Of a DNA stretch of 64,000 nucleotides, positions 1 through 12,300 are shown piece after piece (position 1 is the first letter of the stretch; each line of letters begins with the position of its first letter). This stretch comes from Lottia gigantea (lineage: Eukaryota > Mollusca > Gastropoda > Lottiidae). The notes beneath the pieces were generated by a model. The model searched no databases. It worked only from the letters and a program-made list of their open reading frames with translations, and had not been told where the DNA came from. Location: the NCBI RefSeq assembly GCF_000327385.1, contig NW_008709919.1:1617921-1681920 (forward strand), in the 5' to 3' direction. Made by a program: the position numbers and the translations under genes.

Positions 1-681
1 GTAGGGGGGGGGGGATGTTTTTCATCGGAACGCTTCCGGCAGACTTCAAACGGTAACCACTTTTACCGGCATCAAATTGTAATGTTTTTGGCGGATGAAA
101 AGCATTTTTCCAAACTCTGCTTAAGACATTTGACTCACATATCTTGATGTGAGCGACTAGATGAGCAAAATATTGCTGTTTCAGGGAATGGTACCACATG
201 TGAGAGACTTGACTGGAAGAAAACAGAAAATATTGCATGGAATACACAGCATTGCATGGTGGATCATAATCTTATAGGTAATAAAACATTATTTAACATT
301 TAACCCCTCATATTACCAATAACATCATGTTATTTAAAAAACTAAGACGTCCTGAAAGTGATAAAAGTTTAGATTGTTCCAGTGGGATTTTTATTGAAAT
401 TATAAGAGAACTGATTTCGGATCGTACTTTTGAAAAGATATATGGATAGCTGAAATTGAGCTCTCGCAGTCGGTAAAAGAAATATTTAGTGGATGAGGAA
501 TTGCCTGATGAAATTTATTTTTAAGAGTATAGGTCCAATTTGCAAAATATAAGGATTAACTATATAAATTTTTGTAATTCAGAAGTACACCACGTCTAAA
601 ATCTAAACGCTTCCAGAGATAGTGAACAGGGCACCCTTCCATGACTATGTTTTACTTAATGTTCTATTAACATTGTTACAG
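1..681. other. Intron sequence of the EML-like gene, no recognised feature
   Basis: This stretch lies upstream of the first visible EML-like exon and is presumably its intron. It opens with an 11-base G run. I see no exon, RNA gene or clear repeat family in it. Confidence 0.5.
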
Positions 682-1211
682 GTGTGTGGTGTTCACAAAA
701 TTCAAAAGAAACAGAAATTACCTGTTTGTCACTGAACTCGTCTATGTCTTTAGTAGCAGTGGGATATTCATCGGGGCATATTGGGTTATTTCAATACCCC
801 TGTACTCAGAAAGCGGTGAGTTGGAAATTTTTCACATTCAGTTACATCGAGCTAAAAACTATTCCCTATCCAAACTATCAGTAAAACACTAACTGAGTTC
901 CGACACTTAGTTATGATAAGAATCAGAGCATACCTACCCTGTTTTAGTTATGTAGGGATTTTGTTGGGATTTATCGAACGAGCCTTGTGATATTAGTACG
1001 TTGCTGAAGGGAATACAGCGAATAACAGGCGATTGAGTAAAACCCTAAAAATGTAAACGTAAATTATATACTGTTTTTTTTTTAATTTCAGTACTGCCAC
1101 ATGTATGTTATAATGAAGGTCCATTCTCTGTGCTTTTCGTCTGATGGGAAATATTTAATAGCTGTTGGAGGCCCCGACTCTTGTATTACCCAGTGGAAAA
1201 TTGTAGCTTAA
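682..1211 (+). CDS. EML: 3' end of an EML-family WD40 microtubule-associated protein
   Basis: Two terminal exons, 682-815 and 1092-1211, join in phase and end at TAA 1209-1211. The first starts after a 'ttgttacag' acceptor in phase 2; its donor is GCG|GTGAGT. The joined 84-residue tail holds two WD-type blades. The first reads GVWCSQNSKETEI, then LVAVGYSSGHIGLFQYPC; the second has LCFSSDGKYLIAVGGPDS and ends ITQWKIVA. The pair 'LFQYPC' followed by a closing 'GG.D..I.QWK' is the usual end of EML1-4 and EML5/6 proteins, which bind microtubules through a tandem atypical propeller. The rest of the gene lies before base 1. Which EML paralogue it is cannot be told from 84 residues; another WD40 protein is possible but less likely. 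Confidence 0.8.
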
Positions 1212-1357
1212 TTCATTTAATATGGATGTGATAGATATTCAGCTCACCTTGTTTTGACTGTCCGATTAGTTTTGTATGAAACATCAAGTGCCAAGGTAAA
1301 GAGACGAGTTTAGTTGATACGACCGCAGTGACGTTGTATCCATCATGTGGAAGGTCT

Positions 1358-1497
1358 ATTCAAGGGATTGTAAAGAAGTTTTTTAAATTTTTTATGTGCT
1401 TAAGAGACACTGATAGCATCAATTTGTACCATTCCAATTTTCAATCAGAACATCTGAGCGTATAGCAATTCCGCTAAAAGTGAGTGTTTTATGACTT
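1358..1497 (+). mobile_element. MITE-B, left half, in the EML-like 3' UTR
   Basis: The sequence begins with the B terminus (gggattgtaaagaag), continues with the 'gacactgatagcatcaattt' block and stops near the middle of the element. Full copies elsewhere in the window are near-palindromic and about 210-320 bp long. It sits between the EML-like stop codon and the candidate polyadenylation signal, so it is probably transcribed. Confidence 0.65.
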
Positions 1498-1655
1498 CTT
1501 TACTTCCGAAATAGTAAATAGCATTCGTTAAATTAACTTATGCTCGGAAGATTTCTACTGAAGAACTCGAGCAGATAAAATTACCTCGAGTTTACGAATT
1601 ATGACTTCATATGACGTATAAGTGTGGGACACTGAATCGTATATTGGACTATGCA

Positions 1656-1661
1656 AATAAA
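1656..1661 (+). terminator. Candidate polyadenylation signal of the EML-like gene
   Basis: AATAAA lies about 445 nt after the EML-like stop codon, on the same strand, and a T-rich stretch follows. The cleavage site itself is not visible. Confidence 0.5.
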
Positions 1662-1815
1662 GTATATTTCTCTCTTGAAGACATGTGTCTATACTAATTT
1701 TTTAAATGTGTCCCGAATAGAATCAAGTGGTAATTAAAACTTCCTAAAAAGAAACTTCCCATTTCCCAGTGGTAACAAATACAGCAATTTATCACATAAC
1801 GTCCTGCGCGATTGA

Positions 1816-1936
1816 CGTCATGGCGGAGCAAGGCTTACGTGCAAGAGGGGGCGAGGGGATGGGGCGAGACTTCTGAGTTTGTCCGAATGTTTAACCTAGT
1901 TATGCCCCCCCCCCACCTTTTTGCTCCGCTACTGTT
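1816..1936. mobile_element. hAT-type MITE, diverged copy
   Basis: The ends TGGCGGAGC and GCTCCGCTACTG are inverted, and the interior phrase 'taacctagttatg' is shared with the better preserved copy at 37855-37973. I could not see a target-site duplication here. Confidence 0.55.
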
Positions 1937-2740
1937 GAGAGTTACCAGCTTCTCCCATACACATACACAAATTTAGAAAACCTCTTTATAATCCTTTTGA
2001 TATTCACAGATGGATACTGTATCAATTCTATTGTGAAATAGGGGAATTTATTGTATCTGTTTATTTGTTTATTTGAATATGTGTAGCATTTATTTATTTA
2101 TATACAGATTCGTATTTATTATTATTTATTTATTTATTTATTAATGATATGTGCACTATAAAACGTGCAATTAACGAAACATAAAATATGGAGAAAGATT
2201 TGGTTATTTAAGTTATTTGTATATTCATTTAGTCAGTCATATATCAGTAAGCAGTATATCACATATTTTTGGATGTGGAAAATGATTGCTGTTATTATCG
2301 CCTTTTAAATATTATTTCATTATTATGATATATCTCCTGCATTATTGTTAACGGCCTTAGGATTTCTGGTGAACTGCAGTCACCTGCATTGCAGAATGTA
2401 ACCAAATCGATTGTTTTAATTGAAGCGGAGAGAACTTCTCTTGCTTCTGATAGCCAGATAAAAACGTAACTGACAGTTACAAGTCATTGAAGTCAAACGG
2501 CCTTCAATCGTGTGACAGAACTCCACGATAAGCATGGTTACCAGAAGATTATGGAACAAAAATTTCATTTAATACACAAAAAGATATATTATTATAGTTT
2601 TAGAGTGCATGTTTTTATCAAGATAAGGAACCCCTTATCGAATTTACTGATGTTCCTCCTGAAAAGCTACAATTCTTGACATTTGCTGTCCGTTTATATG
2701 AAGGGAATGATTTTCCTTATCGAATGATGATGTTTGGAAA
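1937..2740. repeat. Intergenic, with an AT-rich (ATTT)n simple repeat
   Basis: Bases about 2045-2150 are an interrupted ATTT/TTTA simple repeat. The rest is unremarkable AT-rich intergenic DNA with no exon that I can support. Confidence 0.6.
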
Positions 2741-3069
2741 ATCTCATCTTCACAATGTCAAGCTATTACGACCTTTGGCTTATACCTTGACTCCAATAGC
2801 TGCCTTTCTTGTATCATTGAAGTTTGTAAATGCAGCGAATTGATTGATGTGTACGCTAGCAAATACAGCCAATCAGGATCATAGGCCTCGAAAAGATGTT
2901 TGTTAACACCAAGTCATAATGTTAAAAGTCTGTCTGTCAAGTGTTCTGATTGGCTGTTTCGTTTCGCAAGCGAACAACCCAATGAAATCGATGCATTATG
3001 TGATACAAGAAATGTGGCTTTTGGAGTCAATGTATAAGGTCGTAATAGCTTGACATTGTGAAGATTGGA
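2741..3069. mobile_element. Foldback element C (long inverted repeat)
   Basis: The left arm starts 'aatctcatcttcacaatgtc' and reads through 'ttacgacctttggcttatac'. The right arm is its reverse complement and ends 'gcttgacattgtgaagattg'. The arms are roughly 130-160 bp each around a short centre, so the unit could fold into a long hairpin. Related copies lie at 8816-9090, 42300-42602, 39388-39465 (partial) and 60098-60255 (partial). No coding capacity is visible, so I call it a non-autonomous DNA element. Confidence 0.75.
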
Positions 3070-3319
3070 AAATGGTAGTGCTGTACGCTTTTTTTGGCAA
3101 TATTTTGATTTGATGTAGAAGTTCTTGTCACTGCTGTTGAACGGAATTCTCAATCTAAAGCGGCCCTCACTCCATTGCGTATGGTTGCGAATAAGAAAGC
3201 GGCCATATGTTCCGAACGCAACTCTCATGCAACTGAGTTCGGAACGCATGCCAACGTTCAACCATGCGCAACTGGTAATCGTTATGGTGTGAGGGCACCT
3301 TTTATCAATGTTATGCAGA

Positions 3320-3325
3320 TTTATT
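3320..3325 (-). terminator. Polyadenylation signal of the LolA-like membrane protein gene
   Basis: AATAAA on the minus strand (TTTATT on plus) begins about 28 nt after the stop codon at 3353-3355. It gives this gene a very short 3' UTR. Confidence 0.65.
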
Positions 3326-3352
3326 CTACAAATGATTGTAAAGTTACTATAT

Positions 3353-6300
3353 TTAGAAGAATTTTATGACCATTAATACACCCATTAGGCCCCCACATGC
3401 AATCATACCAACAGCTAACCCCGCCATAGATCCAGGACCATAATCAGAGCTTTTCTTTGAATTAATAGCATCTAATGTGGAACCATACGTATAGCTCACC
3501 ATGGAACCTTGAACCACTGTTATAGGAATGACCTGTAAAAGAGGAAGTCCGCGTAAGATTATCTGCAAATTAAATACATGTGCTCATATGAAAAAAATGG
3601 TCTTGCTTTCTTTATCTGAGGAGGTAATGAAGACCGACCAAGCCATGCAGTGCGCGATGAAGGAAATCTTAACCAACTTACTTAACATAAGTCGAGGGAC
3701 ATGCACATTGACATACACAGCCATTAGTAAAAGAGACCTCTGTCTGTTGTCCCATAAAATTATCAACTCAGATTCCTAATTCTGTTTTTTGCCGCTCATC
3801 AGTATTAATGTCATATCGTAAAAAGGTGTTCATATTCTGCTCATCGAGTCTATGCTTGTTTCAGTAGATTTTACATACGTCGAATTTCTTTTACAATGCA
3901 ATGGCGAACCAAATTTCAATATATGTTACTAACAATTGAAAACTTCATATATAAAAAGCGAAAGCGATCAACGGTGTAGATTTTACAAATGCCATTCAAT
4001 TTCTGCACTATGATTTAAATTAAAGAATATCCTATTTTTACCTGCTGCTCTGTCTCTGACACTAGGAGTATCACTAGATCGTTTGAATCAATGGCCTTCT
4101 TTAAAATCAGAACTGCATCTTGTAAAGGTGTTTCCCTTTTCAGTATTTGAATATCACCTATTAAAGGCGCAGCATCCAACAAATCGAACTGTACATGGAG
4201 ATTATCATCACCGTTTACAAGCTGTTGGAAAAAGAAAAACATCCTTTATCAGCAACCCTGTTTAACTGATAAAATCAACTGATCTTTCGAGTCTTTTACC
4301 TTCATTGATTTCTGAAGGCAAGGCTATTTTAGCTCTTCAGAACCGGAAGAGGACTTGTTGCTCTACTGACAACACCGCCAACACGACATGCTATAGCTTT
4401 CAGCCTTTTCGAAAAATAACATCGAGGATATTTGCCACACTTTATATTAGAATTTTAAGGTGCAGTTGTGTTCATTTTCAACCATCGAGGGATCCAGAAT
4501 TATGCCTCGTATAGGTCCACGATTCATTTTCCCATTCCAACAACTCAAGGCTTTGGGACCTGATCAAACCTATTGGTATTTATAAGAGCAATGTTGGTAT
4601 TATAAAAGCAATGTTGGTATTTATAAGATCAATGGTGGTATTTATAGGAGCAATGTTACCTGAATATGTGATATTCGAAGTGGAGAAACATCCATATAAC
4701 CAGCTAATGAGACCAGTGTACTGTACAGAAATAGTATTCGATTATCTTCTGCATTTTTCTGATATTTACCTGAAGCAGACCGTATTTAAATACTTATATG
4801 AACTTCTTAAATACTTGTAAAGTTTATTATGGAGAAGATGTTTACTGGGTTTATTATGAGCAAGATACTTCATAAACGCTTGTTGAGTTATAAATGAAGC
4901 AAATTACTAAATAAATGCTTGCTGAGTTCAAACTGAGAAAGATATTTCATAAATGCTTGTTGAGTTCAAAATGAGCAAGATACTTCATAAATGCTTGTTG
5001 AGTTCAAAATAAGCAAGATAATTCATAAATGCTTGTTGAGTTCAAAATGAGCAAGATACTTCATAAATGCTTGTTGAGTCCAACATGAGCAAGATAATTC
5101 ATTAATGCTTGTTGAGTTCAAAATGTGCAAGATAATTCATAAATGCATGTTGAGTTCACAATGAGCAAGATACTTCATTAATTCTTGTTGAGTTCTAAAT
5201 GAGCAAGAAACTTCATAACCGCTTGTTGAGTTCAAAATGAGCAAGATACTTCATTAATTCTTGTTGAGTTCAAAATGAGCAAGATAATTCATAACTGCTT
5301 GTTGAGTTCAAAATGAGCAAGATACTTCATAAATGCGTTTTGAGTTCACAATGAGCACAAGATACTTCAAGAATCAAGAATTGATGTACGGGAACTCATA
5401 ACCAAATTTCAAGATTTAGCAGATTACTTGTTTGAAATTTTTCATGAAAGATCTTGGCAGTGTACTTAATTTTTCCTTTCAAAAGCCACATTTCCACTAT
5501 CTGAACTTTTAACAATATTTCAGAATATTTCGATTAAAAACATGTAGATTACCTGGAATTTGAAAATCTATTTTAATTTTCTGATTGTTGTTATAACACT
5601 GGCTTATGTCATAATTCATTAAATCTTGGTGTTCTTGAGAAAAACCATAAAAGTTATATACTTGGAACTCATCATACTGAAAAACACAAGAAAAGGTCCA
5701 TGCAAAACAACTAGAAGATCGCAAAAATGCTTCTTAAGTACTAGCTTTGCTTTCAGTGTCGTATTTAGGGTGTCGGTCATCCCCCACCCACCCAAGCCCG
5801 CGATAGGTCTTATTTGAAGTGAACATTTTGCCCTTTTAATCGCTCACAATTCATTTCGGGCCATCTGAAATCCGTCCGCTTTCAGTATTATGCATTTGTT
5901 AATACATTGAAGAACATTGCATCTTGCTGGCAGTAACATAAACCCGAATCTTGATAAAATAAGAAATTGTAGGGTATCAAAAGTAGGCCTATACGAGAGC
6001 CCTCTTTTTGTTTCGCTATACCACAACTCTTATTCGGGTTTAACATGACGCGTTTTGATTGGCTTAAAAAAAATACCTTTGTTTTTATATCAAACAAGTT
6101 TGGCAATTGTCTTTTTGATAGTTAGACCGCTATCGTCCAATCAGAATCATTTTCTTTTAAATTGCATGCCCCGCACGTGATAATCAACATGACGGAAAAC
6201 GACCGACTAAAGAATCGGCGACTAGGACCGCTCGTGTGTCCGCACCATAATGAAATGAAAAAAATATCATTATAATGAATCTCGTTGTCAAGATGACATA

Positions 6301-9300
6301 ACATTAAAAGGGTCGACTTTTCCTTTGTACAATTCACAGCCTATTATACTAAGAATACCAAAAACTTACGTCAGCATATTGATATCTTATTTGCACTGGA
6401 GACCCCATTGCAGAAGAAACCTCATCTGTTTGTTCAACTGATGTCCAATCATCCTGAAATTACACATTAACTATTGGAATTGTAGGTTGCGGTTAAGTAA
6501 TGTAACGAAAGCATAGGCACAGGCAGTAGCGAGAGAGGTACGTGCAGTTGGTTTGAATGGTCTATTTTGAAAATATGAAATGAAAATCCATAATCTTCAG
6601 AATCTGGAAATATAAGAAGAATAATGGTTCTATCAGGAACATTAATATCTAAAGAAATTGTAATAAATATTTTTTACTGCTGAAATTATTGAGGAATATT
6701 TGCTACGTTAAGTGAAAAGAAAACTGCACATTTCATGAACCTTTGAGTTTCGTAAAAGGAAATGTATCAATTAAGGGTGAGAGGGCAATATCAATCAATT
6801 TTTGTTTTATATAAATGCATTGTAGGAAACACATTAAATTTATGGCACCATAAAAAGCCAACAAAGTAGAGTGACTAGAAAATCATCTTGCTGTTTCAAA
6901 GGTTATATGATTATGCCGAATGACCTCCGTAAAGTTGACGGGTCAAAATACTTTATCTGAGTCCCTGAGACGGCTCTATATGAGTCTCTGAGCCTGCTTT
7001 ATCTCCTCTGTCCCTAAAACGGCTTTATCTGAGTCGCTGAGATTGATTTATCTGCTTTGTCTCAGAGTTGGCTTTATCCGAGTTCCCGAGACTGCTTTAT
7101 ATGCTTTGTCCCTGAAACTGCTCTGTCTGAGTCCCTGAGACGGCTTTATCTGAGTCCCTGAGATCGCTTTATCTGCTTTGTCCCCGAGACTGCTTTATCT
7201 GAGACTCGTTGAAAAATACTTATGGAATAATCAGTGCCGTATTTAAGTAGTCATTCTTGGGCCATGTACCCTCTTCCCGCCCCTTGGACCATAAAAGATA
7301 AAAATTCATTCTACTTTCACCTCCAAAGTCGCGTTAGATGTATTCTCCAGCTTCCCACATTTCCAGGTCGAGACCCCTACCCCCACACCCCCTGAATTCT
7401 TTAAAATCTGGAAAGGAACGCCGGGGCGCTCGGTTGCCATTTTGCCAGTCTTGAACTAAAATACATCGAACCTATTTACGTGCCTCCCATCATTAAAACT
7501 TCAGAAACACGATATGCACCTTCAAAGAAAGGCCGAAAAATACGTACTGTCTTGAAATACCATTCCCATGTAACATTCATTGGAGTTCCTACGGCATCTA
7601 CAGTAGTTCTTCTTCCAACCCATGTATCACAAGGTATGTTACGTGTTGTTTTCTGAAATTCAAAAAATCGGAAATGATAACAAGTAATATAGAAGTACAG
7701 TACTTTGTCATAGTAATGGTTACAGTGCTTTAATCAAATAGAAAATGAGTCAAAGTGATATGGTCACAAGATGAATTTGTCACAAGGTAAATTTGTTACA
7801 AGGTAAATTTGTTACAATTTAAATTTGTTACAATTTAAATTTGTTACAAGGTACATTTGTCACAAGTTAAATTTGTCACAAGTTAAATTTGTCACACGAT
7901 AAATTTGTCACAAGGTAAATTTGTCACAAGATAAATTTGTCACAAGTTAAATTTGTCACAAGGTAAATTTGTCACAATGTAAATTTGTCACAAGATAAAT
8001 TTGAAACAAGGTAAATTTGTCACAAGGTAAATTTGTTACAAGATAAATTTTTTACAAGATAAATTTTTTACCAGGTAAATTTGTCACTGGATAAATTTGT
8101 TACAAGGTAAATTTGTTACAAGGTTAATTTGTAACAAGGTTAATTTGTTACAAGGTAAATTTGAAACAAGGTTAATTTGTCACAAGATAAATTTGAAACA
8201 AGGTTAATTTGAAACAAGGTAAATTTGAAACAAGGTTAATTTGAAACAAGGTTAACTTGTCACAAGATAAATTTGAAACAAGGTTAATTTGTCACAAGAT
8301 AAATTTGAAACAAGGTTAATTTGAAACAAGGTTAACTTGTCACAAGATAAATTTGAAACAAGGTTAATTTGTCACAAGATAAACTTGTCACTTTATATGG
8401 TCTTGATGATGAACAAAACTTTTAGGAACGCTCTGTTTGACACTGATAATGGTAGACCGAGGCCCATCAATGTTGATGTACTCATTTTTACATACAAAAC
8501 AAGACAATACTTACTACTCCTTCGTATGTTAATTTTACGTTGTCTACATCGAAGAATTCATTTGATGTTCTCATTTTTACGTAACCAGATTGTGATATTT
8601 TGTTGTCGACAAAATCTGGTTGTATTGGAATAATGGAACAGTTTCCATACATATCGTCCATAATATAGGCAACACCTAATTTGAATGCAATAGAAAATGG
8701 GTATTATTTACGACTGACAGTTGATGACGTCGGAACCTTTCCCTCAACATCAATCAGAAGATGTTTGCAAAAGTATGTTTCCACGAAGGAAGTCAAAACA
8801 TGAAAGATTTCATTTCGTAATCTTCACAATGTCAAGCAATTACGAACTGCGTCTTATACTTTGACTGCAATAGTCACCTTTCTTGTATCACGGAATGCAG
8901 CGATTTGATTTGTACGCCAACGAATACAGTCAATCAGAGTCCTCCAAAGAACGTCGGTAAACAATAAGCCAAGATGTTTTTCGGTCGCTCTGCCAAGGGC
9001 CATGATTGGCTTAATTCGCTAGCATACAATCCAATTAAATCGCTTTATTTCTTGATATAAGAAAGGTAGCCATTGCAGTTAAAAGTACAGGCGAAGTAAG
9101 TGATAGATTGGTTAGGCGTAAGTGAGTTATGTGTAATATGCCTGAGGTGGAAATTTATAATTTCGATTCAGAATTTGTAGATATAGGCATAATGCGTGTT
9201 AGACAGTGTAGCATCAAAATGACTTCATAATCAATGTCAGAATGGCCTTTTCACAAAAAGCCCACACCTACCCGTGTTAAAGTCGTGTATTTGAGTTAAG

Positions 9301-12300
9301 GGTCTAAACCCATAAGGACTTGATTCCAATTCGCTTGGCTTGAGATGTAACCTTGTCACATTATTGCTTTTATCATACGCTTCCTGAAAGGTAACATAAT
9401 ATGACGTTACAGAAATATAAGGAGCAGAATCAAATTTGAGTCATGTAGGACCTTTCAATGTAACAAAGCATGTTAGCAATGAAAATTGCATATAGACACC
9501 TGCGTAATGTTTTCCCGCTTCAGTCAACACACTAATGATATTGAAATTACAGAATATCTTAGGGGCAAATAGCTTCTGTAATTTGTTCATATCTAATTTG
9601 TAATGAATCTACCATCAACAGATTTAAACCTTTTCTGAAAGATGTTGATGCCCAGCTGGCGAACTCATAGCTTCATATTTTGCTGGCCCAGTCTGTTGCC
9701 GGATGTAGGGCAAAATTGAAACACCACACCATCTCAAAATGCTTTGAAAAATTTTAAATCGCGACTCAACCAGCGAAACCAGTCCAGTTTTTACTGGTTG
9801 CTTGTAAAGATGACCAAATTTCGCAGCAAAAGGTTGATTGCCTGCTCGGGTTTTTATGGCCTTTATTAACTTTTTGAAGGAAAGGTGAATAACATACCGT
9901 CATAAAGCTGACCGACTTCCTAACAAGATCAACTATTTCTACAGTGAAAGAGAAAGCGTCAGGCAATTGTGGAAAGACCTTGGTATTTTTTCTGTTGGGG
10001 CAAATTACCATACTTGGAGTCTGAAAAGGAAAAAAGAATAAAGTTTCACTTGGACTGCAAAAATAAAATCCCAATACAATACAGATAGAAAAACAAACAA
10101 AAAAACTATATTTTACAAGGATAACAACACAATTTCACAATTAAGGATCCTTTCTAACAGCTGGTCCTTCGTCAAACTTGATATTCATCTGTCCAGGATT
10201 ATCCGTACCCATTTGCAGCCCATGAGTTATGAGTAAAGATGACTTATTCGAGGTCTTGCCAAGAAAATGACGTCATGTAAGGAACCAACGCTCTAGTATT
10301 CTTTGTTTATGAAAATAACAATATCTAAAGTCACGTCAACTCATTCAGATCAGAGAAATTTATCATTGTACAAAGCGGTTGCCCGTAGCATTGACCATCC
10401 CTGTAAGAGAGTTATAAATAAACTGCTACATATGGGCTAAAATTGGCTTTTGTATCATTTTTTGGCGATGGATCTGATTTAAAGCAAAAGTGTCTGTTCT
10501 GCTTGTATTCTGGAGAATTGGAGATATCGAAAATCCTACCTATAAAATCTAAAGAAAGACACAAAAAAACATACCTCAAACACATTTGTCTCTTCAATAT
10601 AGTTTTTAAAATGAACAAAATCATAGATATGCTCAAAGGTGTGAGAGACACCGTCCGGACTGTATGCTATACCCTTGACATGAGCCCTGATTGGGATTTC
10701 AGGCAATCCCAACGCTGTATCCCAATTGTCGGGATCTGAAATATAATTTGATCATCAATGTAGTTTTAAATTAACAAACTCTTTCAAGACACTTTCAAGT
10801 TACTCTGCGGGCACGCGGATGGTCTTGGTCGGCGACTTTTTGTCGCTAACAAGAGTCGTGTCAAGAGTTTAACCGACGGGCACACGTGGATGCGGAGCAT
10901 GGGCGAGACTTTACTCGAGTCGAGTCGAGTCGAGTCGGCGACAAAAATCAACGACCAAGACTGCTTGTGTGTCCGCACCATAACATAATTTGAAATCATC
11001 CGGAACCAATAACTAATCTGCCATACATTTTGTTGAAATACTAACGCGATCTATCCTTACTTGGTCTTTCAAACTTTTTCATAGGTTATGCTGTTGATGC
11101 GTTATATAAATATGTATGTACTGCCATCTATCGTGATAAAGTAATAAAATACACGCTCACATTTCATAAAAGTCATACCTGAAAAGTACCACCATACATC
11201 CATGGTAGCGTCCATATTTTTCCAGTATTGACACGAATACCAGGATCTCGTTCCAATTCCTCTAGTAACGTCTTTGCCAACATAAGTCTCTACAACATCA
11301 CCTCCAAAGTGCAGAGCACCTGCTGCAGAAAATATATGATCCCCTGAACCAGCAGTACTGTACCCAAACAAAAATCTCTCGGCTGTCTTGCCCAAATCAG
11401 TCACGATACATTTATCTGTAGATAGAAATATAAATATGTTCAAAGTCCATTTGATTTTTTATATTTTACAGCTACTGTTGATTGCATGCTTTACTTCATC
11501 CAATTATGACAAAACAGGGCAATATAGAAGATTATTCATGCTTATCCATCACTTTCACGGTTAATATAATGGAACGAATTTCTGGCATTTGCGGAAAAAG
11601 GTAACCTACAATAAGATTTTCAGCCACACCAGAAAACAACATTTCACTAAAGACTATAGCAAAGAAAATGATATCCAACTGCCGACAAATCTTGCACTAC
11701 CAGTTCCCCTGACGTGATATATTGATGTGATATTGTCACGGTCAAAATGAAATGAATGGAGTTTTACGTCCTACTTTTCTGTCACGGTTAAACCAGACAT
11801 AAAATTTCACTCTTTAAACCCGATCCTTTTTTACCCCGAAAAATTTTACCATGACAAAAGCATGTCACAACTTTTTGTATCTTTATGGTTCTAATTGTGA
11901 CGAAATTACGTCCGCATATCAAGTTTGATGAAGTGGTAGAGCCAGATTAGTCGGGCTAGTATTAGGGGAGCGATAGTATATAGCGAATCAAATAGACACG
12001 GAAACTTCACTAAAAGTAATACTTAACCGTCATCCTTGGTAAGCGATATAAATTCGTTTGAATCATAATCATAATATGCCCACAGGGTTGAACCTTCTTG
12101 CCGCTGTCGTATTGCACCTCGATTTCCATCATAATCAAAAAATTCATGTACTTCTGTAGATTGATTCTTATTCATTATAATACATTCTATGTGAACCTCG
12201 TAGGTGTTTGGTAACGTTGGTTTTGTCGGCTGTCGATCCGCGGCTGGAAAAATTCAGTAGAATTATAACTAATACTTCAAAATCGACTTCTATAGGTTCA

